From positions 1 through 26,468 of the forward strand of contig DAJR01000025.1 of the NCBI GenBank assembly GCA_002496385.1: a stretch of DNA of 26,468 nt, given 5' to 3'. The position numbers were made by a program, and so were the translations under genes. This DNA comes from Methanomassiliicoccales archaeon UBA147 (GTDB lineage: Archaea; Thermoplasmatota; Thermoplasmata; SG8-5). Numbering within the stretch: position 1 is the first letter of the stretch; the number at the start of each line of letters is the position of its first letter. Shown here in pieces: positions 6,714 through 14,900 of the stretch. The notes beneath the pieces were generated by a model that worked only from the letters and a program-made list of their open reading frames with translations, ran no database searches and was not told the DNA's origin.

Positions 6714-7289
6714 ATGAGAATCGATGTCTTTGATAATGGCGGTCAATGGACCCACAGGGAATGGCGAGTCCTCCGGTACCTGGACATTGAGACTAATATA
6801 ATTCCCAACACCACGAGATTCGAGGACCTCAAGGCGGACGGCCTGGTCCTGTCCGGCGGCGCTCCGAGGATCGGCACCGAGGCAATGAAGCTCGGGAACA
6901 CCGCAGACATCCTGGACAGGGCTGATTTTCCTATACTGGGCATCTGCGTGGGCGCCCAGTTCATCGCGCTCCATTTCGGCGGGAAGGCCGATGCCGCCGA
7001 CGTCCCGGAGTACGGGGCCATCGACGTCACGATCGACGAGCCCGGCGACATACTGGCTGGAATAAAATCCCCATTCAAGGCATGGGAGAGCCACAATGAC
7101 GAGGTCAAGTTCCTCCCTGAAGGTTTCGTCAATCTGGCGCATTCCGAGAACTGCAAAGTGCAGGCCTTCAAATACACGAAGAAACCGTACTATGGTCTGC
7201 AGTTCCACCCGGAGGTAGAACACACGGAATATGGGGAATGCATTTTCAAGAATTTTGTGAGCATCTGCCAGCGTCATAAGAAAGAATGA
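6714..7289 (+). CDS. guaAa: GMP synthase glutaminase subunit A
   Basis: The protein has 191 residues. It is the class I glutamine amidotransferase that releases ammonia for the separate GuaAb ATP-pyrophosphatase subunit, which aminates XMP to GMP. The split-subunit form is typical of archaea. The N-terminus is RIDVFDNGGQWTHREWRVLR. LSGGAP is followed by the nucleophile segment GICVGAQ, and then by the FHPEV motif carrying the catalytic His and Glu. The length matches the usual ~190 residues. The frame is open further upstream through the composite repeat, but the leaderless TATA spacing and the family N-terminus fix the start at 6714. GuaAb is not in this window. The last ~48 coding bases are duplicated downstream at 7416-7463. 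Confidence 0.95.
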   Translation: MRIDVFDNGGQWTHREWRVLRYLDIETNIIPNTTRFEDLKADGLVLSGGAPRIGTEAMKLGNTADILDRADFPILGICVGAQFIALHFGGKADAADVPEYGAIDVTIDEPGDILAGIKSPFKAWESHNDEVKFLPEGFVNLAHSENCKVQAFKYTKKPYYGLQFHPEVEHTEYGECIFKNFVSICQRHKKE

Positions 7290-7320
7290 CGCTGCGGATG
7301 CATTTTCGAGCATGCCTGGC
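7241..7320 (+). repeat. Direct repeat, copy 1 (3' end of guaAa plus downstream)
   Basis: This 80-base segment spans the last codons and stop of guaAa and 31 bases beyond. It recurs 175 bases further on with four mismatches. It ends in GCATTTTCGAGCATGC, which can form a short hairpin. Confidence 0.9.
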
Positions 7321-7361
7321 CGATTTTTCTGTTTGTCGATTTTTTCTTTTGGAGGCCAGGC
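7314..7361 (+). terminator. T-rich region and inverted repeat behind guaAa
   Basis: GCCTGGCC (7314-7321) and GGCCAGGC (7354-7361) form an 8-bp inverted repeat around a T-rich loop that contains CGATTTTT twice and a T6 run. The oligo-T runs are the likely stop signal for guaAa. Confidence 0.45.
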
Positions 7362-7415
7362 CAGCGGAGAAAATGTAAAAAGAAAAAACCGGAACACACA
7401 GGAACAGGGTTCAGA

Positions 7416-7495
7416 CATCTTCAAGAATTTTGTGAACATATGCCAGCGTCATAAGAAGGAATGACGCTGCGGATGCATTTTCGAGCATGCCTGGC
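7416..7495 (+). pseudogene. Remnant duplicate of the guaAa 3' end
   Basis: It matches 7241-7320 at 76 of 80 positions. Read in the guaAa frame it still encodes IFKNFVNICQRHKKE and a stop, one residue different (Ser to Asn) from the real C-terminus. The other three differences are synonymous third-position changes. Nothing of the rest of guaAa precedes it, and the 95 bases between the copies have no resemblance to the gene. It is therefore either the scar of a larger tandem duplication that lost its middle, or a recombination product with a related allele. The copy ends about 40 bases before the stop of the convergent trkH gene. Confidence 0.7.
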
Positions 7496-7536
7496 ACTTA
7501 TTCTCAATTCTGGCATTGGATCGATTTTTCCATCCT

Positions 7537-8994
7537 TCATTTCCGGTACGTGCTCGGCGCCAGCACCATCAGCGCCGTGAATATCTCCAGCCTGCCCATC
7601 CACATGACGACGGTCAGGACTGCCTTGGCAAAGGGGCTGAAGGTATGGAATCCGACTCCGGGGCTGAAAATGCTCAGGCCGCAATTCGCAATGCAGCTCG
7701 CGGACGCGGAAAATGAGTCCACGAGGCTGATCCCTGTTGCACAGAGCAGCAGAACCGATACTGCCAGAACCATCGTGAAAGTGAGGAACAGTATCTGTAT
7801 CCTGGATACAACGGAGTCCGGGATGGCCTTTCCCCCCATTTTTACCGAGAGCACAGCCCTGGGATGGATGGCCTTTATCATGCCGTTCCTGAGGTTCTTT
7901 ATGAGCACGAGGAACCTGGCCGTCTTCAGCCCGCCGCTGGTCGAGCCGAGAGTAGCACCTGTAAGCATCAGGAACAGCAGGAGCGCATGGATTAGCGGGG
8001 GCCATACCGACATGTCCGAGACTGTCGAGAAACCTGTGGTGGTCGCAGCGGAAACGGCTCCGAAAAGCCCGTTTCTCACCGGACTGTCCATGCCCGAGAG
8101 CATGAGGCTGCCGATGACGATGGCCGACATCCCTGCCAGCCAGATCACGAACGTCCTCATCTCCGCGTCCTTCGACGCTTCTCTGAATCTTCCTGTGAGG
8201 AACCAATAGTGGACCACGAAATTTGTGGCTCCAAGGAACATGAAGACGACGGCGACCGCTTCCACGGCTGGGCTGGCATAGAACCCGATTGAATCGGTGT
8301 GCAAGGTGAAGCCACCGCTCGAGAGCGTGGAAAAGGATGTGCAGACCGCGTCGAATCCCGGCATCCCGGCCGCCATGAAGAACAATATGCAGGCCAACGT
8401 GAAAAATCCGTACACAGCCCAGAGTATCCTCGCAGTCTGGTAGAGCTTGGGCTTGAGCCTGGTGACCGATGCTCCTGCGACCTCCGCCTTGAAAAGGAAC
8501 AGCCCGCCGTGCATGAACCTTGCCAGTATCACTATTCCGAGGACAATGATGCCCATGCCGCCCAGCCAGTTCGTCAGCGCCCTCCACAAAAGGATGCTGT
8601 GCGGGTAGATGTCGATGTAATCCCCGCCCGAGAAGTCCAGCACAGAAGCGCCTGTAGTCGTGAAACCAGACATGGATTCGAAGAATGCGTCCAGCGGGTT
8701 CGAGATGGTTCCGCTGAACATGTAGGGCAGCGCACCGAGGGCGGCTATTGCTACCCATCCCATTCCAACGACGATGTACGCATCCCTCTCCCTGAGGTTC
8801 TCCACGCTGTCCCTTGAGTTGTACCAGAGTATGCAGCCTATGCTTGCGGAAACAATGAGGGGCAGGAGATAGGCTTTGTAAACATATTCCGAGGTTTCAT
8901 TGTAGTAAAGGCCAGCAACGGCAGGGACCAGAAATGAGAAGCTGAACAGCAATATCAGGTAACCGAGGCTTGCCGTGATTTCCTTGATTCTCAT
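7537..8994 (-). CDS. trkH: TrkH-family potassium uptake channel subunit
   Basis: The protein has 485 residues. TrkH forms the membrane pore for K+ uptake and is gated by the cytoplasmic TrkA ring. The four membrane-pore-membrane repeats each show a selectivity-filter glycine region: SGFTTTGASV, TLSSGGFTLH, SAATTTGFSTV and CIANCGLSIFSPG. These are flanked by strongly hydrophobic helices across the whole length. It starts nine bases after the trkA stop, so both belong to one minus-strand operon. It converges on guaAa across the duplicated segment. Family assignment is firm. Ion preference (K+ versus Na+) cannot be read with certainty. Confidence 0.94.
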   Translation of the reverse strand: MRIKEITASLGYLILLFSFSFLVPAVAGLYYNETSEYVYKAYLLPLIVSASIGCILWYNSRDSVENLRERDAYIVVGMGWVAIAALGALPYMFSGTISNPLDAFFESMSGFTTTGASVLDFSGGDYIDIYPHSILLWRALTNWLGGMGIIVLGIVILARFMHGGLFLFKAEVAGASVTRLKPKLYQTARILWAVYGFFTLACILFFMAAGMPGFDAVCTSFSTLSSGGFTLHTDSIGFYASPAVEAVAVVFMFLGATNFVVHYWFLTGRFREASKDAEMRTFVIWLAGMSAIVIGSLMLSGMDSPVRNGLFGAVSAATTTGFSTVSDMSVWPPLIHALLLFLMLTGATLGSTSGGLKTARFLVLIKNLRNGMIKAIHPRAVLSVKMGGKAIPDSVVSRIQILFLTFTMVLAVSVLLLCATGISLVDSFSASASCIANCGLSIFSPGVGFHTFSPFAKAVLTVVMWMGRLEIFTALMVLAPSTYRK

Positions 8995-9003
8995 GCCATT
9001 TCC

Positions 9004-10398
9004 TCACTTATGCATAATCTTCCCGTGGCGGTAGGAGAACAGCCTTTCGACCTTTCTCATGGCCTCCGGCTGCACCATCACTATTATCCTGTCACCCGGT
9101 TTCACGGTGTCGAACATTCCGGGCTTGACACACTTCCCGTTCCTAATCAATGACCCGATGAAGCTGCCCCTGGGCATTTTGATGTTGTGGTATTCCTTCC
9201 CGACCATCCACAGCGAGCCGTCCACGAGAATCTCCATGGCAGTGATGCCCGATCCCTGGAGGTTCGTGAAGGTTGCCGAGGCCTGTTTGCCGGAAATGTG
9301 CTGGATGATGAAATCTACCACCATCTTTCGCGGGCTGAGCGCTATGTCCACGCCTATCTGCTCGAACAGCTGCCTGAGTTCCGGCTCGTCGACGATTGAC
9401 AGGGTCCGGGGAACACCGCGCTTTTTTGCGAGAAGGCAGGCGATCATGTTGAACTCGCTGTTTTCCGTTGCCGCCATCAATACAGCAGCGTCGTCAAGGC
9501 CTTCATCCTTGAATAGGTTCGAGTCAGTTGCGTCCCCGTTTATCACGATTGCCTTCTCAAGAGCCTCGCTTGCCCTGGCGCAGCCCTCTGGATCCCTGGC
9601 AACGAGCACCGTTATCCTGTCCTGCTCAAGCAGCTTGGCCACCTGGATGGCAACCCTGGTCGCCCCCACGATGACAACCTTGTCGATCCCCCCCTCCATC
9701 CTTCCCCCGACGGCACTCACGCTCCCCGAGGGCATCCCGAAAGCCTCCTCGGCAGGCCTGACCAAAGCCCTTGAATCCAGAACCATCATTATCCTGTCAT
9801 CCCTCTGCAATGGTCCGGCATGCGACGGCTCGAACGCCGAACTGTTCCGGGCCACAGAACAGATGACCGCTCCGGGGGGGAGTTTGATACTGTCTGGCAT
9901 TCTTGAAATCGATGGGTTGCCCTGCCCGATCCTCAGCTCCACGATGAGGCTCTGGCCTCCGGCGATGTCCCCGGATTCCATCAATGAAGGGAGGAGCAGT
10001 ATCTTGGAGATGTGGTTCGCGGTAACCATGTCTTGGGAGATGGCCAGGTCTATGCCGAATATCTCCAGCCTCCCGGAAACAGCGCCTTCTTTCATGTAAT
10101 CGGGGCTTCTGAGCCTCGCTATGGTCTTGCATCCCTTTGCCTTTGCCATGACGCAGGCGATTATGTTGGTCTCGTCGGAGCCAGTCACGGCAACCATAAG
10201 ATTCGCTGAATCGATGCCTGCCTCTGCCAGGCATCTCGGGTTGGCCGCGCTGCCCTCCACAACGAGGGCATCGAGCGATTCCAGTTCCTGGATGCGTTTT
10301 CTGTTGGACTCGACGACTGCGACATTGTGCCCTTCGCCCAGCAGCGCTCTGGCGACCTCCGCCCCAACATGACCCGCGCCCGCAACCACTATGTACAT
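9004..10398 (-). CDS. trkA: TrkA, potassium transport regulatory subunit (two RCK domains)
   Basis: The protein has 464 residues. TrkA is a peripheral nucleotide-binding ring that gates TrkH. It has an N-terminal Rossmann RCK-N domain (MYIVVAGAGHVGAEVA with a full GxGxxG and the acidic residue after the second strand, VVES). A TrkA-C domain follows near residues 125-215, then a second RCK-N (VVIVGATRVAIQVAKLL) and a second TrkA-C ending near the C-terminus. In the second Rossmann fold the glycine motif is broken (G-A-T-R-V-A), so this half may bind nucleotide poorly. The start at 10398 is chosen because it begins exactly at the Rossmann strand and has GTTAATAATC 22-31 bases upstream (leaderless). 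Upstream in-frame codons lack support. Confidence 0.94.
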   Translation of the reverse strand: MYIVVAGAGHVGAEVARALLGEGHNVAVVESNRKRIQELESLDALVVEGSAANPRCLAEAGIDSANLMVAVTGSDETNIIACVMAKAKGCKTIARLRSPDYMKEGAVSGRLEIFGIDLAISQDMVTANHISKILLLPSLMESGDIAGGQSLIVELRIGQGNPSISRMPDSIKLPPGAVICSVARNSSAFEPSHAGPLQRDDRIMMVLDSRALVRPAEEAFGMPSGSVSAVGGRMEGGIDKVVIVGATRVAIQVAKLLEQDRITVLVARDPEGCARASEALEKAIVINGDATDSNLFKDEGLDDAAVLMAATENSEFNMIACLLAKKRGVPRTLSIVDEPELRQLFEQIGVDIALSPRKMVVDFIIQHISGKQASATFTNLQGSGITAMEILVDGSLWMVGKEYHNIKMPRGSFIGSLIRNGKCVKPGMFDTVKPGDRIIVMVQPEAMRKVERLFSYRHGKIMHK

Positions 10399-10419
10399 GC
10401 TGACCAGTAAATCATCACC

Positions 10420-10429
10420 GATTATTAAC
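10420..10429 (-). promoter_or_regulatory. TATA box of the trkA-trkH operon (leaderless)
   Basis: On the minus strand, GTTAATAATC lies 22-31 bases before the trkA ATG at 10398. It is only about 15 bases from the divergent TATA box of the pseudouridine synthase gene, so the two promoters may interfere with each other. Confidence 0.6.
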
Positions 10430-10443
10430 TTTGGCGATGCCAA

Positions 10444-10454
10444 GGAATAAATCC
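10444..10454 (+). promoter_or_regulatory. TATA box of the pseudouridine synthase gene (leaderless)
   Basis: GGAATAAATCC lies 22-32 bases before the ATG at 10476. It favours that start over ATG 10431 or 10437, which would lie upstream of the box. Confidence 0.5.
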
Positions 10455-10475
10455 GGCTACCGGGTTGCCCTTCCG

Positions 10476-11195
10476 ATGAAGGGTCGCATCCAGAAATTGA
10501 TTGCAGCGTCAGGGTTCTGCTCTCGGCGAAGCGCCGAGGTTTTGATATCCGAAGGCCGGGTCACGGTCAACGGAAGGCTGGCCACGCTGGGGGACTCCGC
10601 GGACACCGATTCCGATGTGATAAAAGTTGACGGGAAAGCGCTGTCGCCGGAGAAAAAGGTGTACATAGCCCTGAACAAACCCTCGGGCTACGAATGTTCC
10701 CTGGAAAGCACCACCGGTAAACCTCTTGTAACTGATATCGTCAAGGTGCAGGAGCGCGTCTTCCCGGTCGGAAGGCTGGACGTGGACAGCCGCGGCCTGC
10801 TCCTATTGACGAATGACGGAGATTTCGCAAACGGGCTCATCCATCCCTCGTCCTCTATCACCAAGGAATACTCTGTCACTGTGGACGGCCACGTGACCGA
10901 CGAACAGGTCCAAACCCTGAGGGCCGGCGTGCTGCTGGACGGAACGCTGACCCGCCAATGCCGAATCGATGTCCTCAAGAGGGGAAAGACAGTCACTTTG
11001 CTCAAATTTGTTTTGCATGAAGGCCGCAAAAGGCAGATTAGGCGAATGCTCGAATCCCTTGGATTCCGGGTGATGGACATAGTGAGGGAGAAACTCGGGC
11101 CTCTGACTCTTGCCGGGCTCAAATCTGGCAAATGGAGGACATTGGCGCCCGAAGAAGTGGAGTCCCTCTTGGCGGCCTCCCGGAAACCCGATTGA
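10476..11195 (+). CDS. RsuA/RluB/RluE-family rRNA pseudouridine synthase
   Basis: The protein has 239 residues. It has an N-terminal S4 RNA-binding domain (GRIQKLIAASGFCSRRSAEVLI...GRVTVNG, residues 3-50) followed by the RsuA-type catalytic domain. The latter contains the family motif VGRLDVDSRGLLLLTNDGDF with the catalytic Asp in GRLD, then IHPSSSITKEYSV and HEGRKRQIRRMLESLG. Members convert specific rRNA uridines to pseudouridine. The exact site (RsuA-, RluB- or RluE-like) cannot be told from sequence. The family is mostly bacterial and patchy in archaea, where Cbf5-guide RNPs usually do this work, so an old transfer is plausible. The next gene region begins after an intrinsic-type hairpin. 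Confidence 0.9.
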   Translation: MKGRIQKLIAASGFCSRRSAEVLISEGRVTVNGRLATLGDSADTDSDVIKVDGKALSPEKKVYIALNKPSGYECSLESTTGKPLVTDIVKVQERVFPVGRLDVDSRGLLLLTNDGDFANGLIHPSSSITKEYSVTVDGHVTDEQVQTLRAGVLLDGTLTRQCRIDVLKRGKTVTLLKFVLHEGRKRQIRRMLESLGFRVMDIVREKLGPLTLAGLKSGKWRTLAPEEVESLLAASRKPD

Positions 11196-11208
11196 AGTTG
11201 CAGTGCGA

Positions 11209-11246
11209 AAATTCTGCTATTTAATACTTTGCAGAATTTGATTTTT
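11209..11246 (+). terminator. Hairpin plus T-tract terminator
   Basis: AAATTCTGC (11209-11217) and GCAGAATTT (11231-11239) form a perfect 9-bp stem with a 13-base AT-rich loop, followed by GATTTTTATT. It lies right behind the pseudouridine synthase gene. The downstream bases to 11308 are AT-rich and hold nothing else I can support. Confidence 0.65.
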
Positions 11247-11308
11247 ATTCAATATTGATAATTTTAATACTTGAAAAAAACCGTCGGAAGGCCCCAATCC
11301 ATCGCTAA

Positions 11309-11318
11309 GCTTTATATA
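11309..11318 (+). promoter_or_regulatory. TATA box of tRNA-Lys
   Basis: GCTTTATATA is a strong archaeal TATA box. It would start transcription about 20 bases ahead of the tRNA 5' end at 11364. Confidence 0.65.
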
Positions 11319-11363
11319 GGGGCACCATATCGGGGGATAAGCTAAACCAACAATATACTGGGT

Positions 11364-11568
11364 GGGCCTGTAGCTCAGCTAGGTAAAGGTTGTTCTCGGA
11401 ACAGCTTTCTAGAAAGAGCATCTGGCTTTTACTCGACTGATGCGAGCCGCGTTGGTTAGAGAAGATACCAGGTGGCCGAGGGTTCGAACCGGGGCCGGTG
11501 CATGATCCGCATCGCCGGCAAAGCCTGCCCAGTAGGCGGGTTTCCTGTCGAAAATCCCTCCAGGCCCG
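11364..11568 (+). tRNA. tRNA-Lys(UUU) interrupted by three introns
   Basis: Exons assemble into a 74-base cloverleaf. The acceptor is GGGCCTG (11364-11370) with CAGGCCC (11561-11567), discriminator G 11568, and no encoded CCA. The D-stem is GCTC (11373-11376) with GAGC (11416-11419). The anticodon stem is TCTGG (11421-11425) with CCAGG (11468-11472), with anticodon TTT at 11428-11430. The T-stem is GAGGG (11478-11482) with CCCTC (11556-11560). Intron 1 is about 11385-11414 (30 bases, position 20/21). Its central helix is CTAG/CTAG with bulges GT^A and AA^A. Intron 2 is 11432-11466 (35 bases, canonical 37/38). Its central helix is CTTT/GAAG with bulges TA^C and AT^A, and it has a long inner stem. 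Intron 3 is 11489-11554 (66 bases, 59/60). Its central helix is TTCG/CGAA with bulges AA^C and AA^T, and two hairpins lie inside it. Splice points of introns 1 and 3 may shift by one or two identical A residues without changing the product. Confidence 0.92.
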
Positions 11569-11593
11569 TCATCATATATGCAGAGGTGAGTTA

Positions 11594-11659
11594 ATGGCAG
11601 AGAAAAGCATTGCTTGGAGAATGGCCCCGATTAAAACAGGCCAAGCCTGGGGGGAGTAG
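11594..11659 (+). CDS. Possible 21-residue leader peptide ahead of rpoH
   Basis: A 21-codon ORF begins at ATG 11594, four bases after AGAGGTGAG (11582-11590), one of the strongest Shine-Dalgarno sequences in the window. It ends with TAG two bases before the rpoH ATG. The peptide begins MAEKSIAWRMAP and has two Trp and three Lys residues. The gene order tRNA-Lys, short ORF, rpoH suggests either a translated leader coupled to rpoH or a chance ORF using a site that belongs to a longer leader. No homologue is recognised. Confidence 0.4.
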   Translation: MAEKSIAWRMAPIKTGQAWGE

Positions 11660-11661
11660 GA

Positions 11662-11919
11662 ATGTCCGATTATAATGTTCTGGAACATGACAACGTGCCC
11701 GAGCATCACCTCGTTGAGATAGCGGATGAGGCGAAGATTCTGAAACAGTTCAGTGTCGGCAAGGACCAGCTTCCGAAGATCCGGAAAGCCGACCCCTGCC
11801 TGAAGCTTCTCGAAGAGGCCAGGGGCATAGACATCGAGGAAGGCCGTCTTATCCGGATAGTCAGAACACATTCTGTATCCGGCGTATCGGTGGCCTATAG
11901 AGTAGTCGTAAGGGGGTGA
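11662..11919 (+). CDS. rpoH: DNA-directed RNA polymerase subunit H (Rpo5)
   Basis: The protein has 85 residues and equals the C-terminal domain of eukaryotic Rpb5, which forms the lower jaw of the polymerase. The segments VLEHDNVPEHHLVEIADEAKILKQF, QLPKIRKADPC, RLIRIVRTHSVSGVSVAYRVVV are typical. A G-rich stretch (GGGGGGAG, 11649-11656) serves as ribosome binding site. Its stop overlaps the GGGGGTGA ribosome binding site of rpoB. It opens the standard archaeal H-B-A'-A'' order. Confidence 0.95.
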   Translation: MSDYNVLEHDNVPEHHLVEIADEAKILKQFSVGKDQLPKIRKADPCLKLLEEARGIDIEEGRLIRIVRTHSVSGVSVAYRVVVRG

Positions 11920-11923
11920 AATC

Positions 11924-14900
11924 ATGAGGGAACTCGTAGATGCGTTCTTCAGGGAACGGAGCATTGTCAACCATCACATAGCGTCGTACAATGACTTCCT
12001 GCCCACTATAGAGAACATAAACAACAGGATGCAGATGATAGTGGACAACATCAGGGTGTCCAAGGACGAGACCCTGAGGGGGATCATCCGCCTGGACGAC
12101 GACCGCACCGACGGAAACGTCGTGGAGGTCAGGATAGGCCGGAAGAGGGGAAAGGACGGCCGCGTGGACCCGCACGAGAAACCCACAATCAAGATAGGCG
12201 ATCCGGTCGTCAGGGAGGCGAACGGCGCCACAAACCCTCTCACCCCGATGGAAGCCCGTCTGAGAAACCTCACCTACATGGCTCCGATTAATCTGACATT
12301 CACCATAATCGAGAACGGCGTCGAGAAGGAGCCGGAGGTCGTCCACATCGGAAATCTCCCTCTCATGGTCAAGAGCAGGAAATGCTGCCTGGACGAGGAG
12401 AGCATCGACAGGATGTTCGTGGGCCCCGGCGCGCCAAAGGAAGAGATGCTGGCCAAGATGAGCTACAAGGACAAGCTGGCAAGGCTCGGTGAAGACCCGT
12501 GCGACCCCGGGGGTTATTTCATAGTCAGCGGCACCGAGAGGGTGCTGATCTCGCTCGAGGACCTTGCTCCGAACAGAGTTCTGGCAGAATACAATGAAAG
12601 ATACGGGACCAGGACCGAGATAGCCAAGGTGTTCTCCCAGAAGGAAGGCTACAGGTCGCTCACGCTCCTTGAAAAGAAGCGAGACAGCATTCTCACAGTC
12701 TCTGTCGCCGCGGCGACGGGCCAGATACCGCTCTACATTCTCATGAAAGCGCTCGGGATGGAGAGCGATGAGGATATCTACAATTCAATAGTTTCCGACA
12801 GGAAGATGGACACAGTCGTCTACGCCAACATGGAGGAATGCCAGGACGACAAGCTGTACCCGCCGACCGGCATCAAGTCCACGGAGGACGCCATCCTCTG
12901 GCTCGAGAAGAAATTCGCCACCGGGCAGGCCAAGGAGTACAGGGAGAAGAAGGTCGAGTCCATAATTGACAAAGCACTGCTTCCGCACCTGGGGGATTCA
13001 CCGGCCGACCGGCTGAAGAAGGCGATCTTCCTCGGCAGGATGGCCAGGACTGTGCTCGAGCTATTCCTGGGAATGCGCGGGGAGGACGACAAGGACCACT
13101 ATGCCAACAAGCGCCTGAAGCTCTCCGGCGACCTCATGGAAGACCTGTTCCGCGTCTCATTCACCAACCTCGTGAAGGACCTCAAGTACCAGCTCGAGAG
13201 GGGATATGCCAAGAAAAAGAACATGAAGATAAGCTCGGCCATCAGGCCGGACCTTCTCACCCAGAGGCTGCTCCACGCCCTTTCAACGGGCAACTGGGTC
13301 GGCGGCAGGGTGGGCGTCTCCCAATTGCTGGACCGCACGTCCAACATGAGCACGATGAGCCATCTGAGAAGGGTCACATCCCCTCTCACGAGGACCCAGC
13401 CGCACTTCGAGGCCAGGGATTTGCACCCCACGCAATGGGGAAGGCTCTGCCCGAACGAAACGCCCGAAGGCCAGAATTGCGGGCTGGTCAAGAACTGCGC
13501 CCTGCTGGTCGATGTGAGCGAGCGCTCGCACGACCGGGATGTCAAACAGCTGCTCGTGGACCTCGGAGTGAAGGAGATCAAGAGCCAGCAGACCAACCTG
13601 ACAAGGGTGTATGTGAACGGCGACCTCGTAGGAACGCACGACAAGCCCAACGACCTGGTGGAAGAGATACGCCAGCGCCGGAGGGGCGGGCTGCTCTCGC
13701 ATGAGGTCAACCTCAGATTCGACACCGAGATGAACGACATTATAATCAACTGCGACGAAGGCAGGCTGAGGAGGCCACTCCTCGTCGTTAAAGACGGCAG
13801 GCTCATGCTCACCAAACGCCACCTGGAAGGCCTCATTGCAGGCCGCATGAAGATGAAGGATCTCATCAGGGAAGGCGTCGTGGAATGGATTGACGCCGAG
13901 GAGGAAGAGGATTCTTTCATAGCCGTTGTGCCTTTCACCGCACCGTCCAAATGCGCGGAGTGCGGCAAGCTGCTGTCCGAAGGCAACGTATCCTGGATCA
14001 ATGTCGGAATGCCGGAGGCAGTGGCAAAGCTCAGCTGCAACTTCTGCGGCGGCGAGATGGAGGTCCCGAAGCTCCTTGTCCAGAACCATACGCACATGGA
14101 GATAGACCCGATGCTCATTCTCGGCGTGGCCTCAGGAATGGTTCCCTATCCGGAACATAACTCGTCACCCAGGATTACGATGGGCGCGGCCATGGCCAAG
14201 CAATCGCTCGGAATGGCGGATTCCAATTACAGGATAAGACCTGACACCAGGGCGCACCTCATGCACTACCCGCAACAGCCGATGGTCCAGACCGAGATAA
14301 TGAAATACGTCCATTTCAAGGAAAGACCGGCCGGCCAGAACTTCGTTGTCGCAGTCACCTCTTACCACGGCTACAACATGGAAGATGCGCTGGTCATGAG
14401 CAGGGCCTCCATCGAGAGGGGCCTCGGCCATTCATCTTTCTTCAGGACCTACAAGGCCGAGGAAAGGCGCTACCCCGGCGGCCAGGAGGACCATTTCGAG
14501 ATACCTCCGCCAGACGTCAGAGGCGCGCGAGCCGACCTGTCCTACAACAACCTGGACGAGGACGGCCTTATCAACCCGGAGGTCTACATCCAGGGCGGAG
14601 ACGTGCTGGTCGGCAAGACCTCGCCCCCCAGGTTCCTCGAGGAGGACACGGACTTCCTCACCCCCCAGAAACGCCGCGAGACATCGGTCATAGTCCGGCC
14701 GGGCGAGAAGGGCTGGGTGGACAGCGTCATGCTCACCGAGACCGAGAACGGGAGCCGCCTTGTCAAGGTCAAGGTGCGCGACCCGAGGATACCGGAGCTC
14801 GGCGACAAATTCGCATCCAGGCACGGCCAGAAAGGGGTCATCGGCCATATTATCGCCCCGGAGGACATGCCCTTCACAGATACGGGAATGACGCCCGACC

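Noticed and set aside
11432..11466. Self-splicing (group I or II) intron in tRNA-Lys
   Set aside because: At 30-66 bases the inserts are far too short, and the bulge-helix-bulge geometry fits protein-spliced archaeal introns.
13099..14118. Long minus-strand ORFs antisense to rpoB and rpoA'
   Set aside because: They are expected shadows of GC-rich coding sequence. They are Ser/Arg/Pro-rich with no recognisable domain and no promoter or ribosome site.
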